A stretch of 52,038 nt of DNA from Thioalkalivibrio sp. Its GTDB lineage: Bacteria > Pseudomonadota > Gammaproteobacteria > Ectothiorhodospirales > Ectothiorhodospiraceae. The notes below the pieces were generated by a model, which did no database searches, was not told where the DNA came from, and saw only the letters and a list, made by a program, of their open reading frames with translations. Below, in pieces: positions 9,257 to 17,045 of the stretch. A program made the translations under genes and the position numbers. The number at the start of each line of letters is the position of its first letter. Position 1 is the first letter of the stretch. The stretch spans positions 1-52,038 of the forward strand of contig SKJG01000087.1 in assembly GCA_007116035.1 (NCBI GenBank). The letters run 5' to 3'.

Positions 9257-9445
9257 CTAGATGGTTGCAGCCGCCAGACCCATCGCGGCCCCGGCAAATG
9301 CGCCGACGGTGCCGCAGACGGACGGATGGTAGGCCAGCCATCCGGCGCGGATACCGACCGCGCAGGAGGAATAGAAGGCAACGAAACCGATGATGGCAAG
9401 AATGAGAATCTGGGGATAAAGCGCTGCAGTCGCTAAGGCTTCCAT
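9257..9445 (-). CDS. Small hydrophobic membrane protein, unknown
   Basis: 62 residues, almost entirely hydrophobic. Two membrane segments are visible, about residues 10-32 and 43-61, joined by a short loop AGWLAYHPS. A strong ribosome binding site (GGAGGAAAG) directly precedes the ATG at 9445, which is the main reason to accept this short gene. The frame stays open to 9613, but the extension lacks such a site and is polar. It is convergent with menI and divergent from the NYN-domain gene. I recognise no family. It could be a subunit or regulator of a membrane complex; no function is assigned. Confidence 0.65.
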   Translation of the reverse strand: MEALATAALYPQILILAIIGFVAFYSSCAVGIRAGWLAYHPSVCGTVGAFAGAAMGLAAATI

Positions 9446-9638
9446 CTTTCCTCCGGAGCTTTTTGGGTGAAACCGTTCTGCGGGCTCTTGCCGGCAGACA
9501 CGGAACTGAAATCTCCAAAAATTGCCCGGGACGTTACTCCTGGAGCGCAGAATGGTCAACTCTCTCCGCCACCCGTCCCGGAGATTCATGTACCCTACAG
9601 GGGCATCCTTCACGCTGCCCTCGGATGGTCCTCAGTCG

Positions 9639-10460
9639 ATGCCAGATCTACCGGAAATCAGAAACATGGCGCTGTTCTGCGACTTCGAGAACATCGCCTT
9701 GGGGGTCCGCGAGGCCAAATATCCGCAATTCGACATCCGAAGGGTCCTGGAGCGACTCCTGCTCAAGGGCAATATCGTGGTGCGCAAGGCCTACTGCGAC
9801 TGGGACCGTTACAAGGAATTCAAGGCGCCGATGCACGAAGCCGCCTTCGAACTCATCGAGATCCCCCACGTGCGCCAGTCGGGCAAGAACTCGGCGGATA
9901 TCCGCATGGTGGTGGATGCCCTGGACCTTTGCTACACCAAGGGACACGTGGATGCCTTTGTGGTGATCAGCGGCGATTCCGATTTCTCGCCGTTGGTGGC
10001 CAAGCTGCGCGAGAACAACAAGTTGGTGATTGGGGTCGGCGTCAAGAAATCCACCTCCGACTTGCTCACCGCAGCCTGCGACGAATTCATCTATTACGAC
10101 GACCTGGTCCGCGAGGAGGCCCGCAAGACGCACAAGCCGCGCAAGGCGGCCAAGGTTGCCGGCAAGGAGGGGGCGGCCCCCAAGCCTTCGGAGCAGGAAG
10201 CCGACGACAAGAAACAGCAGGCCATGGAACTGGTCGTCGAGACCGCGGAGGCGCTGCAGGCGGAACGCGGCGAAGGCGAACCCGTATGGGCCTCGATGGT
10301 CAAGCAGGCCATCAAGCGGCGCAAACCCGGATTCAACGAGAGCTACTACGGGTTCCGGTCCTTCAGTGCGTTGCTGGAGGAGGCCGCTCGTTCCGGCCTG
10401 CTCCAGCTGGAACGCGACCAACGGTCAGGGGGCTACATCATCCTTCTCGAGGACTCGTAG
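9639..10460 (+). CDS. NYN domain (LabA/PIN-like) and OST-HTH/LOTUS domain protein
   Basis: 273 residues. The N-terminal half is a NYN/DUF88 nuclease-like domain with acidic residues at expected places: DFENI near residue 15, an SADIRM segment and SGDSDFSPL. A charged Lys/Ala-rich linker follows at about 160-190, then a C-terminal LOTUS (OST-HTH) RNA-binding domain. The pairing is typical of bacterial proteins thought to bind or cleave RNA. The start at 9639 was chosen because homology begins soon after; ATGs at 9552 and 9588 are also in frame. It is divergent from the small membrane gene, so a promoter should lie in 9446-9638. Confidence 0.8.
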   Translation: MPDLPEIRNMALFCDFENIALGVREAKYPQFDIRRVLERLLLKGNIVVRKAYCDWDRYKEFKAPMHEAAFELIEIPHVRQSGKNSADIRMVVDALDLCYTKGHVDAFVVISGDSDFSPLVAKLRENNKLVIGVGVKKSTSDLLTAACDEFIYYDDLVREEARKTHKPRKAAKVAGKEGAAPKPSEQEADDKKQQAMELVVETAEALQAERGEGEPVWASMVKQAIKRRKPGFNESYYGFRSFSALLEEAARSGLLQLERDQRSGGYIILLEDS

Positions 10461-10540
10461 GCCGCGCGGCCCACTGCAGCGTCACCCCCTGTCCCATGGC
10501 CTCCTGCATCGTGCAACGGCCCCCATCTGGAGATTCCCGC

Positions 10541-12145
10541 ATGGTCCCGCAGTACCGTTTCCGCCCCATCGTCACCCTGGCCCTCGGGCTTGCCGCGATG
10601 TTGCCGTTGGTGCCGGCCCTGGGGAACGGCATCACCCAGGTGACCGTGTACCCGGACCGGGCGAGTGTCGTGCGCGAACATACGGTCGAACTCGACGCAG
10701 GCGAGGGGGTGGCCCGGATCGATGCCCTGCCTGCCCTGCTCAATCCGGCGAGCCTGCGCGTTCGCGCCGAGGGGGCCGGGGGCGTGCGCCTGCAGCACGT
10801 CGAGACGCGCACGGTACACGGCAGGGACCTGGCCCACCCGGCAGAACGCGCCCTGACCGAGGCGTTACAGACCGCGCAGGATGAACGCCGCGATCTGAGT
10901 GACGGCAGGCAGGCCCAGACCCTGAAGCTCGGCTTCATCGAGCGTCTTGCGGAGAACGCCGGGGCCGTGGAACCGGCACTGTCCCCCGAGCAATGGCACC
11001 GGGCCTGGGGCCTGATTGGCGACGGAGCCCTCGACACGCTGGAGCAGATCGCGCGGATCGATACCGCCCTGCGGGACGTGGATGGCGAAATCGCGCGCAT
11101 CGAGCGGGAACTCAGTGTCCTGCGCACGGATCGTCGCGACAGCGTCGAAGCGGGAATCCATTACCATGCGGACACCGCGGGGCCGGCTGTGCTCACCCTC
11201 GAGTACGAGGTACCCGGGGCGAGTTGGGCGCCCCTGTACGAGGCGCGCCTCGATACCGAAGGAGCGACCATGGAGTGGGTACAGCGCGCCGAGGTGCGCC
11301 AGAACACCGGCGAGGAATGGCGCGACGTAGTGCTGTATCTCTCCACGTCCCGCCCGGTCCTGGGTGGAAGGCTGCCGGAAATGCAGAGCTGGTTCATCGA
11401 CATCGCACCACCGCGCCGGGCGCTGCAGCGGCACGAGGCAGACACGCTGGGCATGATGGCGGCGCCCGCGAAGGTCATGGAGCAGGCCGCGCTGGAAACC
11501 ACGGGCTTCACCAGCCAATATCGCGTTCCCGGCCGGGTTAGCCTGCCCGCCGACAACCGGCAGCAACGCTTCCTGCTCGCCACCCAGTCCCACCCGGTCG
11601 ACCTCTCGGCCCGCGCGGTCCCTGCCCTCTCGAGCAACGCCTACCTGTTTGCGGAAACCGTTTTCGATGGGGCGACACCGATGCTGCCCGGCACGGTCAA
11701 TTTGTTCCAGGATGGGCAGCTGGCGGGACAAACCCGCGTGGGTACCGTGGCGCCGGGTGCGGTCCTGCGCCTGGCCTTCGGTGTCGATGACCGGATCGAG
11801 ATCCGTCACGAGCTGGATCGGGACGTCACCGGGCGCGAAGGCTTGCTGCGCCGGCAGCAGAAGCTGGAGCGCGGCTATCGCATCACGCTGAATAATCGCC
11901 ATGACCGGACGCTCAGCGTGACCGTTCTCGACCGTCTGCCCGTGCCACGGGACGAACGCATCAAGGTGGAACTGAGTCCGGCCAGCACCGTGCCTGCCGA
12001 GCGCGACGTCGATGGCCGCCTCGGGGTTCTCGCGTGGACCACCGAGCTGAAGGCAGGGGGCGAAGAGGAGATCCGCTTCGGGTACGTCGTCTCCTGGCCC
12101 GAGGATGTCGAAACCATCCATGGCCTGGAACCTTCCTGGCGTTGA
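10541..12145 (+). CDS. DUF4139 / mucoidy-inhibitor MuiA-like exported protein
   Basis: 534 residues. A signal peptide is visible at about 1-28 (hydrophobic run VTLALGLAAMLPLVPALG). The mature protein begins GITQVTVYPDRASVVRE, which matches the N-terminal DUF4140 segment of MuiA-like proteins. A charged helical region follows (about 100-190), then the DUF4139 beta-rich part from YEVPGASWAPLYEARL to the end. Role unknown; likely periplasmic. The ATG at 10541 was chosen because the frame upstream is a shadow of the NYN gene. An 80-nt gap separates it from that gene, so co-transcription is possible. Confidence 0.8.
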   Translation: MVPQYRFRPIVTLALGLAAMLPLVPALGNGITQVTVYPDRASVVREHTVELDAGEGVARIDALPALLNPASLRVRAEGAGGVRLQHVETRTVHGRDLAHPAERALTEALQTAQDERRDLSDGRQAQTLKLGFIERLAENAGAVEPALSPEQWHRAWGLIGDGALDTLEQIARIDTALRDVDGEIARIERELSVLRTDRRDSVEAGIHYHADTAGPAVLTLEYEVPGASWAPLYEARLDTEGATMEWVQRAEVRQNTGEEWRDVVLYLSTSRPVLGGRLPEMQSWFIDIAPPRRALQRHEADTLGMMAAPAKVMEQAALETTGFTSQYRVPGRVSLPADNRQQRFLLATQSHPVDLSARAVPALSSNAYLFAETVFDGATPMLPGTVNLFQDGQLAGQTRVGTVAPGAVLRLAFGVDDRIEIRHELDRDVTGREGLLRRQQKLERGYRITLNNRHDRTLSVTVLDRLPVPRDERIKVELSPASTVPAERDVDGRLGVLAWTTELKAGGEEEIRFGYVVSWPEDVETIHGLEPSWR

Positions 12146-12216
12146 CCCGGAATGGGTCGGCGGCAGGGCCGCGTTGTCGGGATCGGGATCGCGCCAAATG
12201 GCGGAAACGCTTTCGC

Positions 12217-12222
12217 TATAAT
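12217..12222 (+). promoter_or_regulatory. Consensus -10 element upstream of the 94-residue gene
   Basis: A perfect TATAAT lies 81 bases before the ATG at 12303, in an otherwise GC-rich intergenic stretch. No good -35 element is found 16-18 bases upstream. It supports separate transcription of the small gene that follows. Confidence 0.5.
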
Positions 12223-12302
12223 TCAGTCGAAGGGTTGGTTGTTCCAGCGGCCTTCACCGCGCTCTCCAGGTGACGGCCCTCTCCCGGACGGAGGAAGCAC
12301 AA

Positions 12303-12587
12303 ATGACGTTCAAGGTCGGCGAACTGGTCATTATGCAGAATGCCAGTTACTACACGGAGTGGAACGGTGCGCTCGGCGTGGTCGTGAGCCCGCTGGCGCC
12401 CAGAACCTCGATGGATCTGCTCAGCATGCAATACCGGACCAATGCGAGTTACCGTGTCAAGGTTCTGACTCGGGACGGGATCGTGGTCGATGCCCGTCCG
12501 CATCAGATCCGCCGCCTTCAAGGTCCCGATGAGGCGACATCGCAGAGCCGTCAGCGTGACCGCTCGACTCCGGCCGGGGTCTCCTGA
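12303..12587 (+). CDS. Conserved-looking hypothetical protein, SH3/KOW-like
   Basis: 94 residues starting at an ATG preceded by GGAGGAA. The core (about 1-72) alternates hydrophobic and polar residues, with Gly at turns (VGELVIMQNASYY, NGALGVVVSPL, YRVKVLTRDG), as expected for a small beta-barrel. The last 20 residues are polar and low in complexity. I cannot name a family with certainty. It stands alone behind its own -10 element. The calibrated statement is a small soluble cytoplasmic protein of unknown role. Confidence 0.65.
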   Translation: MTFKVGELVIMQNASYYTEWNGALGVVVSPLAPRTSMDLLSMQYRTNASYRVKVLTRDGIVVDARPHQIRRLQGPDEATSQSRQRDRSTPAGVS

Positions 12588-12700
12588 ACGGCGGCTTTCG
12601 GATCGCTCCAGTTGCGGCGCCGGCCCGCGGACGCTGATACAGTGGCGCCTCCGGGCCGCTCCCCTGCCCGCAAGAACACGATAACCGGGCGCTATTCACC

Positions 12701-13297
12701 GTGCAGCGACAAAAAGACTTCCGATGGACCCGTGTGCGTCCCCTGTCCCTCGTTCTCGTCCTGGGCGGAGTGGTGCTGCTGGCAGCCTGTACGCGTTTCA
12801 TCGCCGGCGACTGGGCGTACACCTGCGAACCCTCCCCACTGGTTCCCGACAGCGATCGTTGCCACGCCGCCCTGGAACTCGATGGTACCGCGCTGGCATT
12901 CATCCCGGAGGGCGATCGCTGGCTGTTCGCGGGTGCCTGGCTCGGTGAGGATTACCGCCTGATTCAGGCGACCGTGGATCTTCCTGGTCTCCGCAGGTCG
13001 GTGCGGCTGGAAGACGGCTACTGTTCGGGGCCGGTGTGCTGGATCGAGTTCACGGATGCCGAGGTGGCGCGGATCGTCGCACGCGGCTCCTTTCGCGTGG
13101 AACTGACCCGGGTCTTCCACTCCGAGGAGACGGGACGAATGCGTCGGGGCACCACGGGCTTCTACGCCCCGAGCCGCAGCCTGGAAGAAGCCGTCGAACG
13201 CCTGCGCGCGGAAGGTGATTCCGCTGCGAAGGGAACCACGCCGCGTTTTGCGACCGTCGGGCCGGGAGGTATGATGCTCATCGAGCCGGCAGCGTAG
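12701..13297 (+). CDS. Predicted lipoprotein, unknown
   Basis: 198 residues from a GTG start. A lipobox LLAAC with C30 follows a positively charged N-terminus and a hydrophobic run at 15-29, so lipid attachment at C30 and export are expected. The mature part contains four further Cys (CEP, RCH, GYCSGPVC) that could form two disulfides in the periplasm. No known domain is recognised. The neighbours do not suggest a role. Confidence 0.7.
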   Translation: MQRQKDFRWTRVRPLSLVLVLGGVVLLAACTRFIAGDWAYTCEPSPLVPDSDRCHAALELDGTALAFIPEGDRWLFAGAWLGEDYRLIQATVDLPGLRRSVRLEDGYCSGPVCWIEFTDAEVARIVARGSFRVELTRVFHSEETGRMRRGTTGFYAPSRSLEEAVERLRAEGDSAAKGTTPRFATVGPGGMMLIEPAA

Positions 13298-13347
13298 GCC
13301 GGTGAAGCACACGGCATGGCGCGCCCAGACATTCCGGAGAGTTGAGC

Positions 13348-14364
13348 ATGGTCGAACCCACCCAGTACGAAGAACACCCCTTCGCGCCGTACGTGCGCAT
13401 CCTCGGCAAGGGCAAGAACGGCACGCGGCCGTTCACCGAGCAGGAGGCCTTCGACTCGTTCAGCATGATCCTGGCGGGACAGGTGGAACCGGTCCAGTTG
13501 GGCGCCTACATGATGCTGATGCGTGTGAAGGAGGAGACCCGGGAAGAGCTGGTCGGGTTCGTGCGCGCGGTGCGCAACGCCATCCACATTCCCAAGGGTG
13601 CACCCAAGGTCGACCTCGACTGGTCCTCCTATGCCGGAAAGCGGCGCGTCCTGCCCTGGTACCTGCTGTCGACACTGCTGCTGGCCCAGAACGGTGTCCG
13701 GACCTTCATGCATGGGGCGAGCGGCCATACCGTCGGACGCATCTACACGCGCGACGTGCTGGGTGCCCTCGGTATCGCGCCCTGCACCTCCATCGACGAG
13801 GCCTGCGAGCGCATGGCTACCGAGAACTTTGCCTACCTCGATCTGCAGTATCTCTGCCCCAGGCTGTACGAGATCATCGAGTTGCGGCCACTGATGGGCC
13901 TGCGCTCGCCGGTGCATACGGTGGCCCGCAGCACCAACCCCTTCAATGCGCCCTACGTGATGCAGGGCATCTTCCACCCCGGTTACCGCCCCGTGCACCA
14001 GGAAGCCGCGATGCTCCTCGGGGAAGCCAACGTCGCGGTGATCAAGGGTGAGGGTGGCGAGATCGAGCGCAACCCCGACAGCCCCTGTCTGGTGCAGCGG
14101 GTCCGTAACGGCGTATTAGAGGAAGAGGAGTGGCCGGCGATGTTCTCGCGCCGCCATACCCGGGAGGATCACCTCGACGTCGGCCGACTGGGCCGTTTCT
14201 GGCGTGGTGAGAGCGAGGAAGAATACGGCGAGGCCGCGGTCATCGGGACCGCCGCGATCGCACTGCATCTGATGAAAAAGGCGCCGACGCCTGAGGCGGC
14301 AACAGCGCTTGCGCGGGAGATGTGGCAGTCGCGGAATCGGGATCGCATGCAGGTGGCTGCCTGA
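13348..14364 (+). CDS. TrpD2/YbiB-like glycosyl transferase family protein
   Basis: 338 residues with the fold of anthranilate phosphoribosyltransferase: an N-terminal helical domain (about 15-80) and a C-terminal alpha/beta domain. The phosphate-binding loop expected of true TrpD is changed to MHGASGHTVGRIYT, and the anthranilate-binding residues are not recognisable. This fits the YbiB/TrpD2 group, which binds nucleic acid rather than making tryptophan. The ATG at 13348 has GGAG about nine bases upstream; a TTG at 13342 is too close to that site. Confidence 0.78.
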   Translation: MVEPTQYEEHPFAPYVRILGKGKNGTRPFTEQEAFDSFSMILAGQVEPVQLGAYMMLMRVKEETREELVGFVRAVRNAIHIPKGAPKVDLDWSSYAGKRRVLPWYLLSTLLLAQNGVRTFMHGASGHTVGRIYTRDVLGALGIAPCTSIDEACERMATENFAYLDLQYLCPRLYEIIELRPLMGLRSPVHTVARSTNPFNAPYVMQGIFHPGYRPVHQEAAMLLGEANVAVIKGEGGEIERNPDSPCLVQRVRNGVLEEEEWPAMFSRRHTREDHLDVGRLGRFWRGESEEEYGEAAVIGTAAIALHLMKKAPTPEAATALAREMWQSRNRDRMQVAA

Positions 14365-14383
14365 CCGTCGCGGCGGCGTCACG

Positions 14384-14749
14384 ATGGAATGGCCAGAACT
14401 CGACGCCCTGAAGATCCGCATGCGCGACTTTGCCCGGCGCCGGGACTGGGAACAGTTCCACGCCCCGAAAAACCTGGTGATGGCGCTGGCGGGTGAGGCC
14501 GGTGAACTGATCGAGCACTTCCAGTGGCTCAGCGAGCGCGAAAGCGAGGCGTTGGATGCGCAGACCCTGGAACAGGTGGCCTCCGAGATCGCCGACATCC
14601 AGATCTACCTGACCCGGCTGGCCGACAGGCTGGGGATCAGCATCGCGGATGCGGTAGAGGCAAAGGTCCTAGAAAACGAACGGAAGTACCCGGTCGAACG
14701 CGTGTACGGCAGCTCCCGCAAATACACGGAGTACGGACCGCAGGAGTGA
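14384..14749 (+). CDS. MazG-like nucleotide pyrophosphohydrolase
   Basis: 121 residues of the all-alpha NTP pyrophosphatase superfamily (DCTPP1/RS21-C6 group). Metal-binding acidic residues are visible in AGEAGELIEHFQW and in SEIADIQIYLTRLAD, the EExxE...ExxD pattern. Likely hydrolyses non-canonical or excess dNTPs such as dCTP. The gene starts 19 nt after the TrpD2-like gene, suggesting one transcript, and converges with rdgC. Confidence 0.85.
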   Translation: MEWPELDALKIRMRDFARRRDWEQFHAPKNLVMALAGEAGELIEHFQWLSERESEALDAQTLEQVASEIADIQIYLTRLADRLGISIADAVEAKVLENERKYPVERVYGSSRKYTEYGPQE

Positions 14750-14776
14750 CCCCCTGCAGGCGCTCCCTCCGCCGCT

Positions 14777-14791
14777 TGCCTGCTACAGGCA
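14777..14791. terminator. Small stem-loop between convergent mazG-like gene and rdgC
   Basis: Positions 14777-14782 pair with 14786-14791 around a three-base loop. No T-run. Its position in a 70-base convergent gap makes a terminator role plausible but weakly supported. Confidence 0.3.
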
Positions 14792-14819
14792 GGCAGCACC
14801 CGGACGGCCGGAGAGGCTT

Positions 14820-15743
14820 CTACGCAGCAGCGCTCTCCGTGTCTTGCTCGCCGCCGAACCAATCCAGGACCCTCGGCAGCATGGCTTCCAACTCCAGGCT
14901 CACGAGCGCGAACTGGGCATCCATGCGCGCCAGATCATCATCGCCGTCGACGTCCTGCAGCGGCTCCAGCACCACGTCCTCAAAGGCAAGGCGCTTCACA
15001 CCCATCTCCTCGTCGAGCACGAATCGCATGCGTTCGTCGAGGGCGAGCGCGAGTTTCATCACCCGCCTCCCTGCCCCGAGATGGGTCCGGATTTCATCGG
15101 AAAGCAGTTCGATGCGCTTGACCCGGATCGTGCCGGCGTCCTCGCCCGACTCCTGTAACTCGCACTCGTCACCGAGTTCGAGACCTGACGGCAGGCTCTC
15201 ACCCCCCACCCAGGAGGTCATCACCGCCGACGGATCCGCAACCGGCCGGGGCATGACGACCGGCAACGAGCCCAGGCCCTCGCGCAGCAGGCTCAGCAAT
15301 TCCTCTGCACGGGCCTTGCTCGAGGTATCGATCACGATCCAGCCGCTACGCGGAAGGATCATGGCGCAGACGTGGCTCGAGCGGGTGAAGGCCCGGGGCA
15401 GCAGTTCGTGAACGATCTGGTCCTTGATCTCCAGCCGTTCCTTGCGCCCGACGCGCCGGCTCTCGCTGTCCTCGATGGCCGCAACCTTGTCGGCCAGTTC
15501 CTCGTTGATCACCGACGGGGGGAGCATGCGGGACGCCTTCCGGGCGCAGACCAGAATCGCAGGACCGGCCGCATGGGTGAGCAGCGTGGCGCGTCGGCCC
15601 AGGGGTGGCACCCAGCCGAGGGTCTCGTGCTCCAGCGTGCCGCAGGGACGGAAGGCCGCAGTCTGCAGGTGCTCATGGAGACCCTCCGGGCTGTGCGCGA
15701 AGGGCTTGACAAGACGATACAGACGAAGGTTCTTGAACATCAT
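14820..15743 (-). CDS. rdgC: Recombination-associated protein RdgC
   Basis: 307 residues, the family's usual length. RdgC forms a ring-shaped dimer around DNA and restrains RecA. The start MMFKNLRLYRL, the segment FRPCGTLEHETLGWVPPLG and the central LPPSVINEEL region are typical of the family. Either of two adjacent Met codons could be the start. It is separated from the upstream sulfur globule gene by a strong terminator, so it needs its own promoter within 15744-15808. Confidence 0.92.
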   Translation of the reverse strand: MMFKNLRLYRLVKPFAHSPEGLHEHLQTAAFRPCGTLEHETLGWVPPLGRRATLLTHAAGPAILVCARKASRMLPPSVINEELADKVAAIEDSESRRVGRKERLEIKDQIVHELLPRAFTRSSHVCAMILPRSGWIVIDTSSKARAEELLSLLREGLGSLPVVMPRPVADPSAVMTSWVGGESLPSGLELGDECELQESGEDAGTIRVKRIELLSDEIRTHLGAGRRVMKLALALDERMRFVLDEEMGVKRLAFEDVVLEPLQDVDGDDDLARMDAQFALVSLELEAMLPRVLDWFGGEQDTESAAA

Positions 15744-15808
15744 CGGCGGCCATCCTGGGCAGTCTTCGGGATGGCGAAGCCTATCACATCCGTCGCCAAA
15801 TCCCAGAC

Positions 15809-15838
15809 GAAAAAAAGCCCGGTCCGAGGGACCGGGCT
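15809..15838 (-). terminator. Rho-independent terminator of the sulfur globule protein gene
   Basis: A 10-bp GC-rich stem (15816-15825 with 15829-15838, three-base loop) is followed, on the minus strand, by a run of seven T. It lies 27 bases past the stop of the gene at 15865. This is the clearest intrinsic terminator in the window. Confidence 0.9.
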
Positions 15839-15864
15839 CGCGCTTGCAGGCTCAGTTGGAAGGC

Positions 15865-16221
15865 TTATTCGGACTCGGGTTGCTGCTGCGCAGCCGGGGC
15901 TCCCCAGGGCCCACCGTAGTAAGGCGCATGGCCGTAGCCGCGATAGTAGTAGGGGTTGTAGTAGCCCCAGCCGTCGCCACGGCCGTATCCACGTCCCCAG
16001 CCTCGGCCGCTGCCGCGCATCGAGAAGCCGACGTCACCGAACATGTCACCGAAACCGAACCAGTCACCCCAACCGCGGCCCCAACCGGGTCCGTAGTAAC
16101 CGGGGCCATAATACGGCCCATAGCCATAACCGGGACCGTACCACTGGGCGCTGGACTGCATCGGAGCGGCAAAGGCGAGAACGAGAGCAGAAGCCGCAAT
16201 AACTTTCAATGATTTGCGCAT
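15865..16221 (-). CDS. Sulfur globule protein-like, Gly/Tyr-rich exported protein
   Basis: 118 residues: a signal peptide (about 1-25, ending MQSSA before QWYGP) and a mature part rich in Gly, Tyr, Pro, Trp and Arg with repeated GYGPYYGPGYYGP-like units. This composition matches the structural proteins that coat intracellular or periplasmic sulfur globules in purple sulfur bacteria and other sulfur oxidisers. The ATG at 16221 has AGGAGAAAAG just upstream; an in-frame ATG at 16281 would add a charged stretch before the signal peptide and was rejected. Single gene, own long leader and strong terminator, which suggests high, regulated expression. Silk-like low complexity makes family assignment less certain than for an enzyme. 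Confidence 0.75.
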   Translation of the reverse strand: MRKSLKVIAASALVLAFAAPMQSSAQWYGPGYGYGPYYGPGYYGPGWGRGWGDWFGFGDMFGDVGFSMRGSGRGWGRGYGRGDGWGYYNPYYYRGYGHAPYYGGPWGAPAAQQQPESE

Positions 16222-16266
16222 GACTTTTCTCCTATATTCACGGAAAAACCGTTGCTGTCTTTTTTT

Positions 16267-16300
16267 TGCCTGCTTTGCCAAGGGCCACGCCTGGCAGGCA
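16267..16300. promoter_or_regulatory. Hairpin in the leader of the sulfur globule protein gene
   Basis: Positions 16267-16273 pair exactly with 16294-16300. On the minus (coding) strand the hairpin is followed by an A-run and then the gene's ribosome binding site. It could stabilise the mRNA or affect translation. The rest of 16301-16456 is AT-rich for this genome and should contain the promoter, but I could not fix a -35/-10 pair. Confidence 0.4.
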
Positions 16301-16456
16301 TTTTCAGTTTGATTCCACCTTCGAACCGGTTGCTGCCGACTCTCCGGAGGCCGTTACATAAGCATATCACCAAGTACGGATATAGATTACTCAAACCCGC
16401 CACCGGAGATCAAGCCCACGTGCGAAAATTTCGTAAGATGCCGGCCGCATGGCCCA

Positions 16457-16807
16457 CTAGCCAGATTCGGTGGCCGCCCCGGTCTTCCACCACGCTCGCA
16501 TGCCGCCCTTCAGTTGCCTGGCGTCGTAGCCGCGTTCAGCCAGCTTCCGGACTGCGGGAATACTCCGATGCGCCGTCAGGCAGATCGCGACCACCGGTCG
16601 TTCCCGGTCCAGGCCGAGTTCCTCCAGATGCGCGTTGCTGAAGCGCGTGATCGAAAGGTGTCGCGCCCCGGGAATGCGACTGCGGCGGAACTCCGCGTGG
16701 GTACGCACATCGAGCACCTGGACTGACCCGTCCGCAACCGCGGTGGCGAGATCTCCTGCGTCCATTTCAGGTACCCGTCCGAACGGCCACCAATTTCCTA
16801 TTCTCAT
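16457..16807 (-). CDS. Single-domain rhodanese (sulfurtransferase)
   Basis: 116 residues, one rhodanese domain. The active-site loop CLTAHRS at 76-82 has the catalytic C76. DVRTHAEFRRSRIPGARH at 33-50 and GYDARQLKGGMRAW near the end are family landmarks. No signal peptide, so cytoplasmic. The start at 16807 has GGAGAA upstream; the frame is open to 16912 but without homology. It may carry persulfide sulfur, in keeping with the neighbouring sulfur globule gene, or serve the biosynthetic locus to its right; sequence does not decide. Confidence 0.88.
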   Translation of the reverse strand: MRIGNWWPFGRVPEMDAGDLATAVADGSVQVLDVRTHAEFRRSRIPGARHLSITRFSNAHLEELGLDRERPVVAICLTAHRSIPAVRKLAERGYDARQLKGGMRAWWKTGAATESG

Positions 16808-16862
16808 GCCGTGTTCTCCAAAGCTTGGCGTCACCACTCCAGTGGGTACCGGAACCGTGCCG

Positions 16863-17045
16863 CTGCTGGCGCTGGGCCTTGAATGCGAAGATGAGCCCGA
16901 TCTCATCGCCAACCAGGCCGCGTGAAAGGCCGTAGGTCATGCCCCATTCGCTTCTGTGGATGGTGCCCCCCAGCGACGCACTCAGAACCCGAGGCCGCGA
17001 GCACAGGCCACCCAGCGGAAACGGGTACGGCAGGGTCACCGGCAT
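16863..17045 (-). pseudogene. C-terminal remnant of a YceI-family gene
   Basis: Translation of the minus strand from 17045 gives 61 residues with the C-terminal signature of YceI lipocalin-like proteins (GGTIHRSEWGMTYG, then LVGDEIGLIFAF). The first 120 or so residues of a normal YceI protein are absent: upstream the same frame is only a shadow of the phosphatidyltransferase gene. The frame stays open to 16767, into the rhodanese. I read this as a truncated gene fused end to end with its neighbour. An alternative is a 92-residue gene whose ATG overlaps the upstream stop by 10 nt, but no ribosome binding site at useful spacing is seen. Confidence 0.6.

Noticed and set aside
16222-16281. N-terminal extension of the sulfur globule protein from an ATG at 16281
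   Set aside because: It would place a charged stretch before a clean signal peptide; the ATG at 16221 has an excellent ribosome binding site.
16206-16403. 65-residue minus-strand frame in the sulfur globule gene leader
   Set aside because: No ribosome binding site, overlaps the leader hairpin and the true gene start in another frame.
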